Shown: positions 24,626 to 32,839, counted from the first letter of the stretch. The stretch: 64,000 bases of DNA from Oscillospiraceae bacterium (GCA_910574995.1 CAJTCS010000001.1:1-64000), one strand, 5' to 3'. The notes: a model not told the origin generated them from the sequence alone. Made by a program: numbers and translations.

Positions 24626-24649
24626 TTTTTGATACGGAGGTGCATCGAA

Positions 24650-25354
24650 ATGAACAGGCGCAAATGGGCGGCCGCGCTGTCTCTTGTCCTTTTACTAATT
24701 CTGTCGGCCTGCGGCAGTGGGGATAGCCCGTCACCGTCCGGCAGTTCTTCCGCGGGGACAAATCAGGCAGCAGAAAGTGAAGCTGCCGCAAATATAGATG
24801 AGGACAATGGCAAAATTTTGATTGCCTACTTTACCGCCGCTGAAAATTCCGGCGAGGGTGTGGACGCTGTCACCACCGCCAGCTTCAGCACCATCAATGG
24901 CACGGCGGTGGGCAGGCTGCGGGCCATCGCGGACATGATCGCGGAGCATACCGGCGGCGAACTGTTCTCCATCCGGACTTCGGTGGTCTATCCGTCAGAC
25001 ATCGGGAAGCTGATCGACTACGCCGCCCAGGAGCAGTCCGAGGACGCCCGCCCGGAACTGGTGAGCCACATCGAAAATCTGGACGATTACGACGTTATTT
25101 TCGTGGGCTACCCCAACTGGTGGGCCGATCTGCCTCAAGTGCTGTACAGCTTTTTCGACGAGTACGACTTCACCGGCAAGACCATCATCCCCTTCAACGT
25201 CCACAACGGCAGCGGGCTTTCCCGCACCGTGCAGACCATTCAGGAGCTGGAGCCGGGGGGCGAGGTAGTGGAGGACCCGTTCACCATCAGTGAGCGGAAC
25301 GTGGAGGATGCCGCCGGGGAGGTTGACTCCTGGCTGGACGGCCTGGGCTACTGA
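24650..25354 (+). CDS. Flavodoxin lipoprotein 3
   Basis: 234 residues. WAAALSLVLLLILSAC signal with lipobox LSAC, a short Ser-rich linker, and flavodoxin domain ILIAYFTAAENSGEGVDAVT, IENLDDYDVIFVGYPNWWAD and PFNVHNGSGLSRTV. Same subgroup as lipoprotein 2. ATG 24650 follows CGGAGGTGC. It is directly followed by the DUF4405 membrane protein (10-base gap), suggesting that the two work together at the membrane. Confidence 0.92.
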   Translation: MNRRKWAAALSLVLLLILSACGSGDSPSPSGSSSAGTNQAAESEAAANIDEDNGKILIAYFTAAENSGEGVDAVTTASFSTINGTAVGRLRAIADMIAEHTGGELFSIRTSVVYPSDIGKLIDYAAQEQSEDARPELVSHIENLDDYDVIFVGYPNWWADLPQVLYSFFDEYDFTGKTIIPFNVHNGSGLSRTVQTIQELEPGGEVVEDPFTISERNVEDAAGEVDSWLDGLGY

Positions 25355-25364
25355 GGGGAACGGT

Positions 25365-26039
25365 ATGAAAAAGTATCGGAAACTCATCGTTGACGCGGCT
25401 ATGAGCGCCCTGCTCCTGCTGCTGATGGCCTATGAACTGATCGGCGCGGCGGTGCATGAATGGCTGGGGATTGCCATGTTTATCCTGGTGATTCTGCACC
25501 ATGTGCTTAACCGCAGATGGAGCGGGAATGTTCTAAAAGGAAAGAACAGCCCGGTGCGCGTTTTGCAGACGGTACTGGTCGTCCTGGTTTTGTTTTCCAT
25601 GCTGGGTTCCATGGTCAGCGGTATCATCCTGTCCCGGCACGCTCTGGCGTTCCTGCCCATCCACGGCGGCACCGGCTGGGCGCGGACGGTACACCTGCTG
25701 TGCGGGTACTGGGGGTTCGTGCTGATGGGCCTGCACCTGGGGCTGCATTGGAGCGTGGTAATAGGAATTGCGGGAAAATCTTTCAAAGCGACCCAAGTGC
25801 GTACATGGGGTGTTAGGGCCATTGGTCTGCTGATTGCGACTTATGGAGGATACGCTTTCGTAAAACGCGATTTGCCCAATTATATCCTTCTGCGGAATCA
25901 TTTTGCGTTTTTCGATTTCAGCGAACCGGTCGCGCTGTTTTTGCTGGACTATTTAGCCATTATGGGTTTGTTCATATGGGTTGGACACTATCTGTCACGG
26001 CTAATTAGAAAAATAAATGCAAGGAGGAATGTACGTTGA
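25365..26039 (+). CDS. DUF4405-type membrane protein (possible b-type cytochrome)
   Basis: 224 residues with five or six predicted membrane helices. Histidines sit in pairs inside helices: VHEWLGIAMFILVILHHVLN (residues ~25-45) and TVHLLCGYWGFVLMGLHLGLH near residues 105-125, spaced as in four-helix cytochrome b and DUF4405 proteins. I infer possible heme ligation; CxxCH motifs are absent. If it binds heme it could carry electrons from the cytoplasm or quinones to the lipoprotein flavodoxins. ATG 25365 (GAGGGGAACGGT); its TGA overlaps the next gene's TTG. Confidence 0.82.
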   Translation: MKKYRKLIVDAAMSALLLLLMAYELIGAAVHEWLGIAMFILVILHHVLNRRWSGNVLKGKNSPVRVLQTVLVVLVLFSMLGSMVSGIILSRHALAFLPIHGGTGWARTVHLLCGYWGFVLMGLHLGLHWSVVIGIAGKSFKATQVRTWGVRAIGLLIATYGGYAFVKRDLPNYILLRNHFAFFDFSEPVALFLLDYLAIMGLFIWVGHYLSRLIRKINARRNVR

Positions 26040-27118
26040 AAAAACCGCTCTGTTTTCTCTTATCCCTCTTACTGATTTTGTGCCTTGCCGCCTGCAGCGG
26101 CCCCGCGCCTTCAAGCAGCACGCCAGCTTCTCAGCCGGAAAGCTCCGGCGTGGATTCTGCCGATCCTACGGCAAATTCCCTCCCCGAAAGCACCACAGAA
26201 GAAAGCAGCGCCTCAGAGGAAACACCAGCGAATACGGAGCCATCCGGGGAAGGCTCCATCGTATACTTCACCGATGACATCTCCCCCGAAGGTATGCTAG
26301 CCATTTACAAGGCCCTGGGCTGGCAGCCTACCGGCAAAGTGGCAGTCAAACTCTCCACCGGTGAACCGCCCGCCAGCAATTACCTGCGCCCGGAACTGAT
26401 TGCCGACGTAGTCAAAGAGGTGGACGGCACCATCGTAGAATGCAACACTGCTTACGGCGGGTCGCGCTCTGAAACAGCCATGCACTATCAAGTTGCCGAA
26501 GATCACGGTTTCACCGCCATAGCTGATGTGAAGATTCTGGACGAGGATGGTTCCATGACATTGCCGGTCAGTGGCGGTTCACAGCTTACTGAAAATTATG
26601 TGGGCGCTGCTTTCGCAGATTACGACAGCTATCTGGTGCTGTCCCACTTCAAGGGCCATGCGATGGCGGGTTTCGGTGGGGCCATCAAAAATATCTCCAT
26701 CGGCTTGGGCAGCCAGGAGGGCAAATGCGTTATCCACACCGGCGGCACCAGCCATACCAGTCCCTGGGGCGGTGACCAGACTGCCTTCACCGAGTCTATG
26801 GCCGAGGCGGGCAAGGCTGTGTCCGATTACCTGGGCAACGGTGAGCGCATCGTTTATATCAACGTGCTGAACAACATTTCCATCGACTGCGACTGTGACG
26901 GCAACCCCGCCGAGCCGGATATCCATGACATCGGGATTTTGGCCTCTTCCGACCCGGTGGCAATTGACCAGGCCAGCATTGATTTAGCCTTTGCCGCCGA
27001 AGGAAGCGAATCCCTGCGAAACAGGGTGGATGATCGAGACGGTCTGCACACCTTGGAGCACGCGGAAGAAATCGGCCTGGGCAGCAGAGAATATCAGTTG
27101 GTGGACATCCATGGTTGA
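26036..27118 (+). CDS. DUF362-domain lipoprotein
   Basis: 360 residues starting at TTG 26036, which overlaps the previous stop (TTGA) and follows AAGGAGGAAT. Lipoprotein signal CFLLSLLLILCLAAC, ~60-residue Ser/Glu/Pro linker, then a DUF362 domain: VAVKLSTGEPPASNYLRPEL, VLSHFKGHAMAGFGGAIKNI and DPVAIDQASIDLAF. DUF362 proteins are otherwise mostly cytoplasmic and often Fe-S-associated; here an exported version with no cysteine cluster is seen (one CDCDC-like patch, IDCDCDGNPA). Function unknown. Its 3' end overlaps the permease start by 8 bases. Confidence 0.88.
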   Translation: MKKPLCFLLSLLLILCLAACSGPAPSSSTPASQPESSGVDSADPTANSLPESTTEESSASEETPANTEPSGEGSIVYFTDDISPEGMLAIYKALGWQPTGKVAVKLSTGEPPASNYLRPELIADVVKEVDGTIVECNTAYGGSRSETAMHYQVAEDHGFTAIADVKILDEDGSMTLPVSGGSQLTENYVGAAFADYDSYLVLSHFKGHAMAGFGGAIKNISIGLGSQEGKCVIHTGGTSHTSPWGGDQTAFTESMAEAGKAVSDYLGNGERIVYINVLNNISIDCDCDGNPAEPDIHDIGILASSDPVAIDQASIDLAFAAEGSESLRNRVDDRDGLHTLEHAEEIGLGSREYQLVDIHG

Positions 27119-28013
27119 GATCATACAGCGCGAGTTCGTCTACCTGTGGTACTACTTTGATTTGCAGTTCCGGCAGATTTTCTGGTACTGGGTGCTGGGC
27201 ATGGTGCTGGGGTCGGCCATCTCCGTATTCGCCAAAGAGAAGATCCATGACGCGGTGAAGGGTCTGACAGACAAGAAAATGGGCGTTTTCGGCGTGGTGC
27301 CTGCCAGCATTTTGGGGATAGCCTCGCCGCTGTGTATGTACGGCACCATCCCACTGGCCGCCAGTTTTTCCCGCTACGGCATTTCCGATGATTGGCTTGC
27401 CGCGTTCATGATGAGCTCCATCCTGCTCAACCCCCAGCTTATCATCTACAGCATGGCTCTGGGGCCGGTAGCGCTGGCGGTGAGAATCGTCTCATGCTTT
27501 TTGTGTGGTATTGCCGCCGGGCTGCTGGTGCGGTTCTTCTTAAAAAACAAACCGTTTTTCCGTTTTGACAGTTTCTCCGGCCCCCACAATCACGACACTG
27601 CCCCCAACCTGTTCATGCGTTTTCTCAAAAATCTAGGCCGTAACATAAAAGCAACCGGGATGTACTTCCTGATCGGCATCGTTCTCTCGGCGGTGTTCCA
27701 GCGTTATGTGCCAAGCGAAGCCATGACTACCCTGTTCGGCGGAAACGAGGCGTTCGGCGTGCTGATGGCAGCGACCATCGGCGTACCGTTATATGCCTGT
27801 GGGGGCGGCACCATCCCTCTGCTGCAAGCATGGCTCTCGGATGGGATGAGTATGGGCAGCGCAGCGGCATTCATGCTCACCGAGCCGTCCACAAAAATCA
27901 CCAACCTGGGCGCGCTGAAAATTGTGCTGGGTGTGAAACATTTCGCGCTGTATATCGCGTTTGTCATGGCGTTCTCGCTGGTGGCAGGGTTTGCGGTCAA
28001 CCTCGTAATATAG
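27111..28013 (+). CDS. Predicted permease (ArsP-1/DUF318 type)
   Basis: 300 residues, about eight membrane helices: FWYWVLGMVLGSAISVFAK, GVVPASILGIASPLCMYGTI (with the conserved SPLC/YGT), ILLNPQLIIYSMALGPVALA, and PLYACGGGTIPLLQAWLSDG. The paired SPLCMYGT and YACGGGT loops are the signature of the permease family that includes organoarsenical/selenite or thiol-compound exporters (ArsP). ATG 27111 overlaps the DUF362 stop, indicating coupled translation. Substrate not deducible; the transported species may be what the redox cluster modifies. Confidence 0.85.
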   Translation: MVEIIQREFVYLWYYFDLQFRQIFWYWVLGMVLGSAISVFAKEKIHDAVKGLTDKKMGVFGVVPASILGIASPLCMYGTIPLAASFSRYGISDDWLAAFMMSSILLNPQLIIYSMALGPVALAVRIVSCFLCGIAAGLLVRFFLKNKPFFRFDSFSGPHNHDTAPNLFMRFLKNLGRNIKATGMYFLIGIVLSAVFQRYVPSEAMTTLFGGNEAFGVLMAATIGVPLYACGGGTIPLLQAWLSDGMSMGSAAAFMLTEPSTKITNLGALKIVLGVKHFALYIAFVMAFSLVAGFAVNLVI

Positions 28014-28030
28014 ATATTTTTTGCATGGAG

Positions 28031-28234
28031 GTGTTAGATGGCACAATGCAGACATCCATTTGGGTGATATGCCCAAAATTCGGAAAGAAAACGCACACAA
28101 AACTCAGGGAGGATACGATGCTGATCAACTTTCCACTGTACTGTCCAAAGTGCAAACAGGAAAGCCTCATCAGCGCCAGGAAATTCAAGGTGCGTACCAT
28201 AAAAGAAAAAATAAGTGAGAGCCAAACGCGGTAG
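28031..28234 (+). CDS. Cysteine-rich KTR-type small protein (conjugative-element marker)
   Basis: 67 residues from GTG 28031 (ribosome site TGGAGG). MQTSIWVICPKFGKKTHTKL, then REDTMLINFPLYCPKCKQES match the KTR small zinc-ribbon-like proteins carried next to tetracycline-resistance genes on Tn916-like and tet(W) elements. The first CPxC pair reads CPKF here, so one of four metal-binding cysteines is missing. It marks the right-hand edge of the redox island. ATG 28046 is the alternative start. Confidence 0.7.
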   Translation: MLDGTMQTSIWVICPKFGKKTHTKLREDTMLINFPLYCPKCKQESLISARKFKVRTIKEKISESQTR

Positions 28235-28251
28235 GAATTTCTACTTTGAGC

Positions 28252-28306
28252 GCAGAGCCAGTGACTTGATACATGAATCAAGTTCACTGGCTCTGCTTAT
28301 TTTTTA
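28252..28306 (+). terminator. Strong terminator closing the redox island
   Basis: GCAGAGCCAGTGAAC-type stem: left arm from 28253, right arm CACTGGCTCTGC ending 28296, then TTATTTTTTAT. It may serve both the KTR gene and the convergent XRE gene. Confidence 0.85.
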
Positions 28307-28638
28307 TCCTTTCCGTCTGCCATCATTGATTCAACATACTGGCACAGTGAAATGTACTTCTGAATTTCTCCTTCAGATTTGCCCACAAAAAAATCTGAAA
28401 CGCTTTTGGGTAGGTATTCCCTCTGCGTATTCGGTGAAACAATGGCATCCAGGCTTATATCCAAGCCCTGCGCGATGATTGCAACCGTCCCGAGCATGGA
28501 ATTCGTCCGCGCCAGTTCAACTTTCATGAGCGTGCGCTCACTTAAATGCAGCAATTCCGCAAGCTGTTTTCGTGTCAGCCTTCTCCGCGCCCGCTCCATC
28601 CGCACGGCCTCTCCAAATAAATCAATGGAACTCTGCAC
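28297..28638 (-). CDS. XRE-family helix-turn-helix regulator
   Basis: 113 residues. HTH_3 domain in the first 70: FGEAVRMERARRRLTRKQLA, ELLHLSERTLMKVELARTNS and LGTVAIIAQGLDISLDAI. The C-terminal 40 residues are charged, with no enzymatic domain. Resembles the repressors of conjugative elements that control excision genes. The -10 TATACT lies at 28668-28663 on this strand. It converges on the KTR gene. Confidence 0.8.
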   Translation of the reverse strand: MQSSIDLFGEAVRMERARRRLTRKQLAELLHLSERTLMKVELARTNSMLGTVAIIAQGLDISLDAIVSPNTQREYLPKSVSDFFVGKSEGEIQKYISLCQYVESMMADGKDKK

Positions 28639-29066
28639 TCCGTCTCACCTCAGTCTTATTTTAGTATATGCAAGCCTTCGTATAAATCCCCTAATAGCTC
28701 ACTTTGACTAAGTTATCACTCACTTAGAAAGGTGTGAAGTGACAAATGTTTGTCCAAATCAGAAAATTGACTTCGAAGAATCGTCCGCCCAAAGAAAGCA
28801 GGCGCGGTTCATACCGCGCCTAAAATAGGTAAGTAGCCATGAGCCACGCCCACGAAGGTGAGCTGTGGCTCAGTTTATGTGTTCTAAAACTCATTTTTAG
28901 CAAGTCCTGGCCGGTTTTCTGTTCTTTTGCCCGCATCGCAGAGGACGCTTGCTTGAAGAACTCTGCATGAGTCCTGTGCAATGTGAGCCTGCTTGTTCCA
29001 GCGGGCTGCCGTAGCCCACCCCAATCAATCGTTTTGACAACCCAAAACAGATTGATTGGAGGAATC
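28639..29066. other. Intergenic region with conjugative-element control sequences
   Basis: No gene supported. Inverted repeats: AGGCGCGGT/ACCGCGCCT (28800-28822) and TGAGCCAC/GTGGCTCA (28839-28873). The latter type of structured leader is common ahead of sigma-factor genes on Tn916-like elements. The XRE promoter occupies the left end. Confidence 0.45.
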
Positions 29067-29569
29067 ATGGTGGAATACACCCCAAAGAAAGTGTTCATTT
29101 TAGAGGGCAAAACTTACCGGAACTCAGTTATGCTGAATTTCGACAGCAGAGAGATACATACCAAGGCAGGCGGTTTCTGTCCCTGCACGGTATGCTGGTG
29201 GAAGTGTCCGAGGATGCGTACAAAGCGTTCTACAAGGACAAGCGCCGTCAGAAATATTTGAACGAGCGCTCAAACGACAACGGCGACTTCTCTTACGATA
29301 TGCTCGCTACGGACGAATTCAATGGCGAGGATATCTTGGTGGATACCGTAGCGGATACGGCAGGGCAGGCAGAAAAGAGAATTCTGCTGGACAAGCTCCG
29401 TCAAGGAATTATCCTACTTTCTGACAGTGAACAACAGTTGTTGCATCAGCTTTTTGACCAGCAGCTATCCGAAAGGGCTATTGCTGATATGTACGGCGTT
29501 TCCCAGGTCGCAATACATAAACAAAAAGCCCGTATCCTTGCAAAGTTGAAAAAACTTTTGAAAATTTGA
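29067..29569 (+). pseudogene. Conjugative-element sigma-70-like factor, frameshifted
   Basis: GGAGG precedes ATG 29067, reading MVEYTPKKVFILEGKTYR; a frame change between about 29110 and 29190 leads to HGMLVEVSEDAYKAFYKDKR, RQKYLNERSNDNGDFSYDML, TDEFNGEDILVDT, and a C-terminal sigma4-type HTH LSERAIADMYGVSQVAIHKQ, KARILAKLKKLL. This is the ~160-residue sigma-70-family regulator of Tn916/CTn-like elements. The frameshift disables it. Confidence 0.72.
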
Positions 29570-29584
29570 AATTTGTAGGTTATC

Positions 29585-29628
29585 AGACCCCTCATTTTTC
29601 GGCCTGGAAAGTGAGGGGTCTTTCTTGT
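29585..29628 (+). terminator. Terminator after the sigma-factor relic
   Basis: AGACCCCTCA (29585-29594) pairs with TGAGGGGTCT (29612-29621), then TTCTTGTT. Confidence 0.8.
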
Positions 29629-29708
29629 TCCCCTCCTGGCTCTTTGAAAACCGAATACTCAGCGCACCTTTTACTTTCCTTCTGCCGCCGTGAAGAGCGG
29701 CAAGCCAC

Positions 29709-30353
29709 ATGCTTAGCGAGTTCCCTGGCGCGAAACAGATTGTTCAGGCGCACCTTACACACCTCAAAGCCGTCCTGAGCGACGCATCCAATGGCCGCTA
29801 TGATCGCGATAAGACGATTGCGATCCGCGACGCCGCCAGGCGTTCCATTGGTTCTGTCATGCCCGCCAAGTCTCTCGAACTGCGGCATACCATTGCCCTT
29901 ATCCGTGAACTGAACGCCGAGATTGAACAAATCGAGTCGGAAATTCAATCTCTGATGGAAACGATACAGTCTCCCATCACCACTATTCCTGGCATCGGTT
30001 TTCGCATGGGCGCCATGATCCTCGCCGAGGTTGGTGACTTTTCCCGCTTTGACTCGCCGGATAAGCTCCTTGCTTACGCCGGCCTTTCGCCGTCTACTTA
30101 CCAATCCGGCCAACTCTCCATGAATGGAGCTTATTCCCACATGGAAAAGCGCGGCTCACGTTACTTGCGCTATGCCCTCTACAACGCCACAAAGTACGTC
30201 TGCCATTGGGAGCCATCTTTCGCTGCCTATCTTGCCAAAAAACGGGCCGAGGGCAAACATTATAATGTCGCGCTCTCCCATGCTGCCAAGAAACTTGTCA
30301 GGCTTATCTACGCAATGGAGAAATCCGGCTGCGCTTTCCAGCCCGTCTCTTGA
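29709..30353 (+). pseudogene. IS110-family transposase, 5'-truncated
   Basis: 215 codons equal the C-terminal part of IS110 transposases: LSEFPGAKQIVQAHLTHLKA, ITTIPGIGFRMGAMILAEVG, FSRFDSPDKLLAYAGLSPST, MEKRGSRYLRYALYNATKYV and KKRAEGKHYNVALSHAAKKL. This is the Transposase_20 region with the catalytic Ser of the YQSG stretch. The N-terminal DEDD RuvC-like domain (~200 residues) is missing, and a stop lies upstream at 29691. The element can no longer move by itself. Confidence 0.8.
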
Positions 30354-30356
30354 CAT

Positions 30357-30693
30357 CCGTCATCCATACTGTTTCTCAGAGCGCCGCGAGACGCTCTTTT
30401 TTCCATGCCTTTTACCACTCTTCGCCGATTTGCAATTTTTTCATTTTGGAGCTTGACTTTTAATAGTTAGTCTTGCACTATAATGAAATAGTAGTTTTCG
30501 TGACTTTTGTTAAAGTCATATGCTACACTGGAAGGGATGCTGTGGATTGGTTAATTCCTCCTACCATGAAATGGTTTGTAATAGACTCCAACCACAGCCC
30601 CTTGCAATTTTGTTAATCAGTTAGATACCGCCAGACGGTTGATATAGAACAAGGTTACAAGGCAAGGCGCCCTGTGGATGGAGCATCAAATTT
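30357..30693. other. 3' flank of the IS110 relic, structured and AT-rich
   Basis: No gene. A short terminator (AGAGCG/CGCTCT, 30378-30402, T6) follows the transposase. Further on, GCTGTGGATTGG (30539-30550) pairs with CCAACCACAGC (30588-30598) across 37 bases, making a large stem. The right boundary runs into the truncated sirtuin gene, so the element's end lies about 30694-30720. Confidence 0.5.
30378..30402 (+). terminator. Terminator after IS110 transposase
   Basis: AGAGCG/CGCTCT stem (six pairs) followed by six T. Confidence 0.6.
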
Positions 30694-30915
30694 TTACATC
30701 TGGAGGTTCTGCTTATCCCGAAAGCCATATTTCGCCGCAAAATCCCCGAAGTACTTTTCAAATCGCTCCCCGGAATAAGTAAACCCTGCCGAGGTGGAAA
30801 GCCCCGCTCCCGCGCCGATGAGCACGCTGTCCGCCCGGTCAAGAGCCTCTTTCAGCCGTTCAAGTTCCGCTGAGGTATTCTTGATATATTTTGTAGTCGC
30901 TGTCCTTGAAAACAT
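30694..30915 (-). pseudogene. Macrodomain-linked sirtuin (SirTM-like), C-terminally truncated
   Basis: Only ~68 residues of sirtuin remain: ELERLKEALDRADSVLIGAG, AGLSTSAGFTYSGERFEKYF, GDFAAKYGF. The NAD-binding GAGxS is present, but the catalytic His and zinc site are gone; the end KQNLQM comes from the adjoining IS110 DNA. It overlaps the macrodomain gene by 56 bases, the arrangement of macrodomain-SirTM pairs that add and remove ADP-ribose on lipoylated proteins. That activity cannot remain here. Confidence 0.7.
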
Positions 30916-31624
30916 TGAAAATCACCTTCATATCGGCCTTATACTTCCGTACCGTGTCCACGGCAATTTCCGCCGCCAGCCGGTTGGGAAAGCGGAAAAC
31001 CCCAGTAGAAACGCAGCAGAACGCCACGCTTTTTATGCCGTTTTCCTTTGCAACCTCCAAGCAAGAGATATAACAATCTTTCAAATCCTGCTCATCTTCC
31101 GGCGTAACCCTACCGCTGACAACTGGCCCGACTGTATGCAAAATGCGGTCGCAAGGGAGGTTATACGCCCCGGTGATTTTCGCCCCGCCGGTAGGTTCCT
31201 TGTGGCCCTGATTTTTCATGATTTCCGCGCACTCCAAACGTAGCTGAACCCCTGCATAGGTGTGTATGGCGTTGTCAATGCAGTCGTGGTTAGGGTGAAA
31301 GCACCCCAGCAGCTGCGAGTTAGCCGCGTTGACGATAGCACCGCATTGCAGTGTGGTGATGTCCCCTTGCCAGAGATAGATGCCCGGCTGGATGGGTTGC
31401 AAATCCCTATAATTTGTGATACCTTTGCGGCGTGTCTCCTCCTGCAAGTAGACGTCCTGCACCCGCAAAAATTCCGCATCGGCAGGCCTGGGCGGGCGCA
31501 CGTTCAGCAGGGCACGAAGAAGCTGGTTTTGCGTTTGCGTGCCGGAGGGTATCTCCAGCCGCTTCCCACGCTCGGCCAGCAGGGCTTTTATCAGCCAGAG
31601 ACGGCGTTCATCCTGCGTGCTCAT
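30860..31624 (-). CDS. Macrodomain ADP-ribosyl hydrolase (MacroD-type)
   Basis: 254 residues. Residues 1-75 form an N-terminal helical extension (MSTQDERRLWLIKALLAERG); the macrodomain follows: YLWQGDITTLQCGAIVNAAN, GCFHPNHDCIDNAIHTYAG, TGGAKITGAYNLPCDRILHT and CVSTGVFRFPNRLAAEIAV, including the ADP-ribose-binding GxF loop. The HPNHDCID motif resembles the zinc-dependent SirTM-associated macrodomains. ATG overlaps the nitroreductase stop (ATGA), so it is in the ACGX operon. Its sirtuin partner is broken. Confidence 0.9.
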   Translation of the reverse strand: MSTQDERRLWLIKALLAERGKRLEIPSGTQTQNQLLRALLNVRPPRPADAEFLRVQDVYLQEETRRKGITNYRDLQPIQPGIYLWQGDITTLQCGAIVNAANSQLLGCFHPNHDCIDNAIHTYAGVQLRLECAEIMKNQGHKEPTGGAKITGAYNLPCDRILHTVGPVVSGRVTPEDEQDLKDCYISCLEVAKENGIKSVAFCCVSTGVFRFPNRLAAEIAVDTVRKYKADMKVIFNVFKDSDYKIYQEYLSGT

Positions 31625-32205
31625 ACACGGAGGATCCTTCCTTCTTTCCGGGGTTTGGCATGGGGCGCTGCTCCATCCATATAGCCCAGCAGCAGATGCC
31701 CTATCGGCGTCATATCCTCCGGGACGCCCCATTTTCGGCGCAGCTCCCGCCCATACTCCGTGTCAAAGGCCTTTTCCGCCCGGCCGATATAACAGGCACC
31801 CAGCCCCAGGAAGTGGGCTGCCAGCCACATATTCTCCGCCATGAACGCTGCATCGTCATGGGCATAATAGCCGCCGCGCACAAAAATCGTCAGTACCGTG
31901 GGTGCGCCGTAAAAAGCGTCTTTTATGCTCAAGTCGTCCCGGATGCTGGGCTGCTCGGCGGACACGGGCCGGATTTTCTTGGGATCGGCAGTCTGCACCA
32001 TGTCCATGGAGCGGTTCAGTTTGCCAAGCTGCAAATTGGCCTCCCTGTCCTGGCAGACTACAATGCGGGAATATTGGTTGTTCCCCGCGCTGGGGGCGTA
32101 TATCCCGGCCTGCAAAATCTGTTCCAATGCATCTTCTTCCACCTGCTTGTCCTGGAATTTACGGATGGCGTGGCGGGTAATGATTTTTTCTATCATTTCG
32201 TTCAT
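31621..32205 (-). CDS. Nitroreductase family protein
   Basis: 194 residues. MNEMIEKIITRHAIRKFQDK, then ILQAGIYAPSAGNNQYSRIV (FMN-binding RxxIRxF and APSAxNxQ), MAENMWLAAHFLGLGACYIG and PIGHLLLGYMDG. FMN-dependent NAD(P)H oxidoreductase fold. Its place in the ACGX operon, between the FMN/Fe-S protein and the macrodomain gene, suggests a role in peptide maturation or cofactor recycling, but that is inference; dehydrogenases of this fold do act in some RiPP pathways (azole formation). Confidence 0.93.
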   Translation of the reverse strand: MNEMIEKIITRHAIRKFQDKQVEEDALEQILQAGIYAPSAGNNQYSRIVVCQDREANLQLGKLNRSMDMVQTADPKKIRPVSAEQPSIRDDLSIKDAFYGAPTVLTIFVRGGYYAHDDAAFMAENMWLAAHFLGLGACYIGRAEKAFDTEYGRELRRKWGVPEDMTPIGHLLLGYMDGAAPHAKPRKEGRILRV

Positions 32206-32223
32206 GCTAATATCCTCCTGTAA

Positions 32224-32838
32224 TTATAATTTTATGACCGCTCCAGCGGGACAGTTTTCAAAGCACGCCCCACAATGCAGGCAGTGCTCCGGCTGGATAC
32301 GGTAAGTTGTACCGGGTTCTATACACCGCTGGGGGCAACGCTCTGCACAGGTACCACAGCCGATGCAGTTTTCAGCGATTCTGTACCCCTTTTCCCGGGC
32401 TGTTACCGCTTTGCCAAAGGTATAATTTTCCCGGAAAATCGGGTTCACCCCCAGGTTGAAATACTCCATATTCCCGGCCTTTATCTCGAAGACAATCCCG
32501 ATCTCCCGGGTATCGCGGGGGTAGACGTTGGCAAGATAGGGCTGCTCGGTGAAGATCATATCCATCCATTTCTTCTGTTCCTCCTCCGGGACGGGGACAG
32601 CTTTGGCGGAGAGGCGTATCATCTCCTTAAACTTGGTGTAGCCTAGAATCTGCACCCGCCCGTCCGAGAGCAGCTCCCGGCAGAAACCTTTGCCCCGGGC
32701 GGTGAAGAAGTACAGTGCGTCCGGCTCGTAATGGATGGCGCTGATATTGCGTATCTGGGGCGCGCCCTCCCGGTCTACCGTGGCGAAAGCCAGCACGCCC
32801 ACATATTCCAGCTTTTTTAGGCAGGTTTTCGCGTCCAA
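32224..32838 (-). CDS. PNPOx-like flavoprotein with C-terminal 2[4Fe-4S] domain
   Basis: 204 residues from TTG 32838. The split-barrel PNPOx-type domain YVGVLAFATVDREGAPQIRN, ALYFFTARGKGFCRELLSDG occupies residues 1-140; then a bacterial ferredoxin domain with CIGCGTCAERCPQRC and CLHCGACFENCPAGA provides two [4Fe-4S] clusters. Such fusions accept or donate single electrons; in this operon it is a candidate reductant for the radical SAM enzyme next door. TTG lies one base after the preceding TAA, indicating coupled translation. Confidence 0.9.
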   Translation of the reverse strand: MDAKTCLKKLEYVGVLAFATVDREGAPQIRNISAIHYEPDALYFFTARGKGFCRELLSDGRVQILGYTKFKEMIRLSAKAVPVPEEEQKKWMDMIFTEQPYLANVYPRDTREIGIVFEIKAGNMEYFNLGVNPIFRENYTFGKAVTAREKGYRIAENCIGCGTCAERCPQRCIEPGTTYRIQPEHCLHCGACFENCPAGAVIKL

Positions 32839-32839
32839 C

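Noticed and set aside
30539-30598. Riboswitch or T-box in the 3' flank of the IS110 relic
   Set aside because: A single long-range stem with no conserved core, not placed before an expressed gene.
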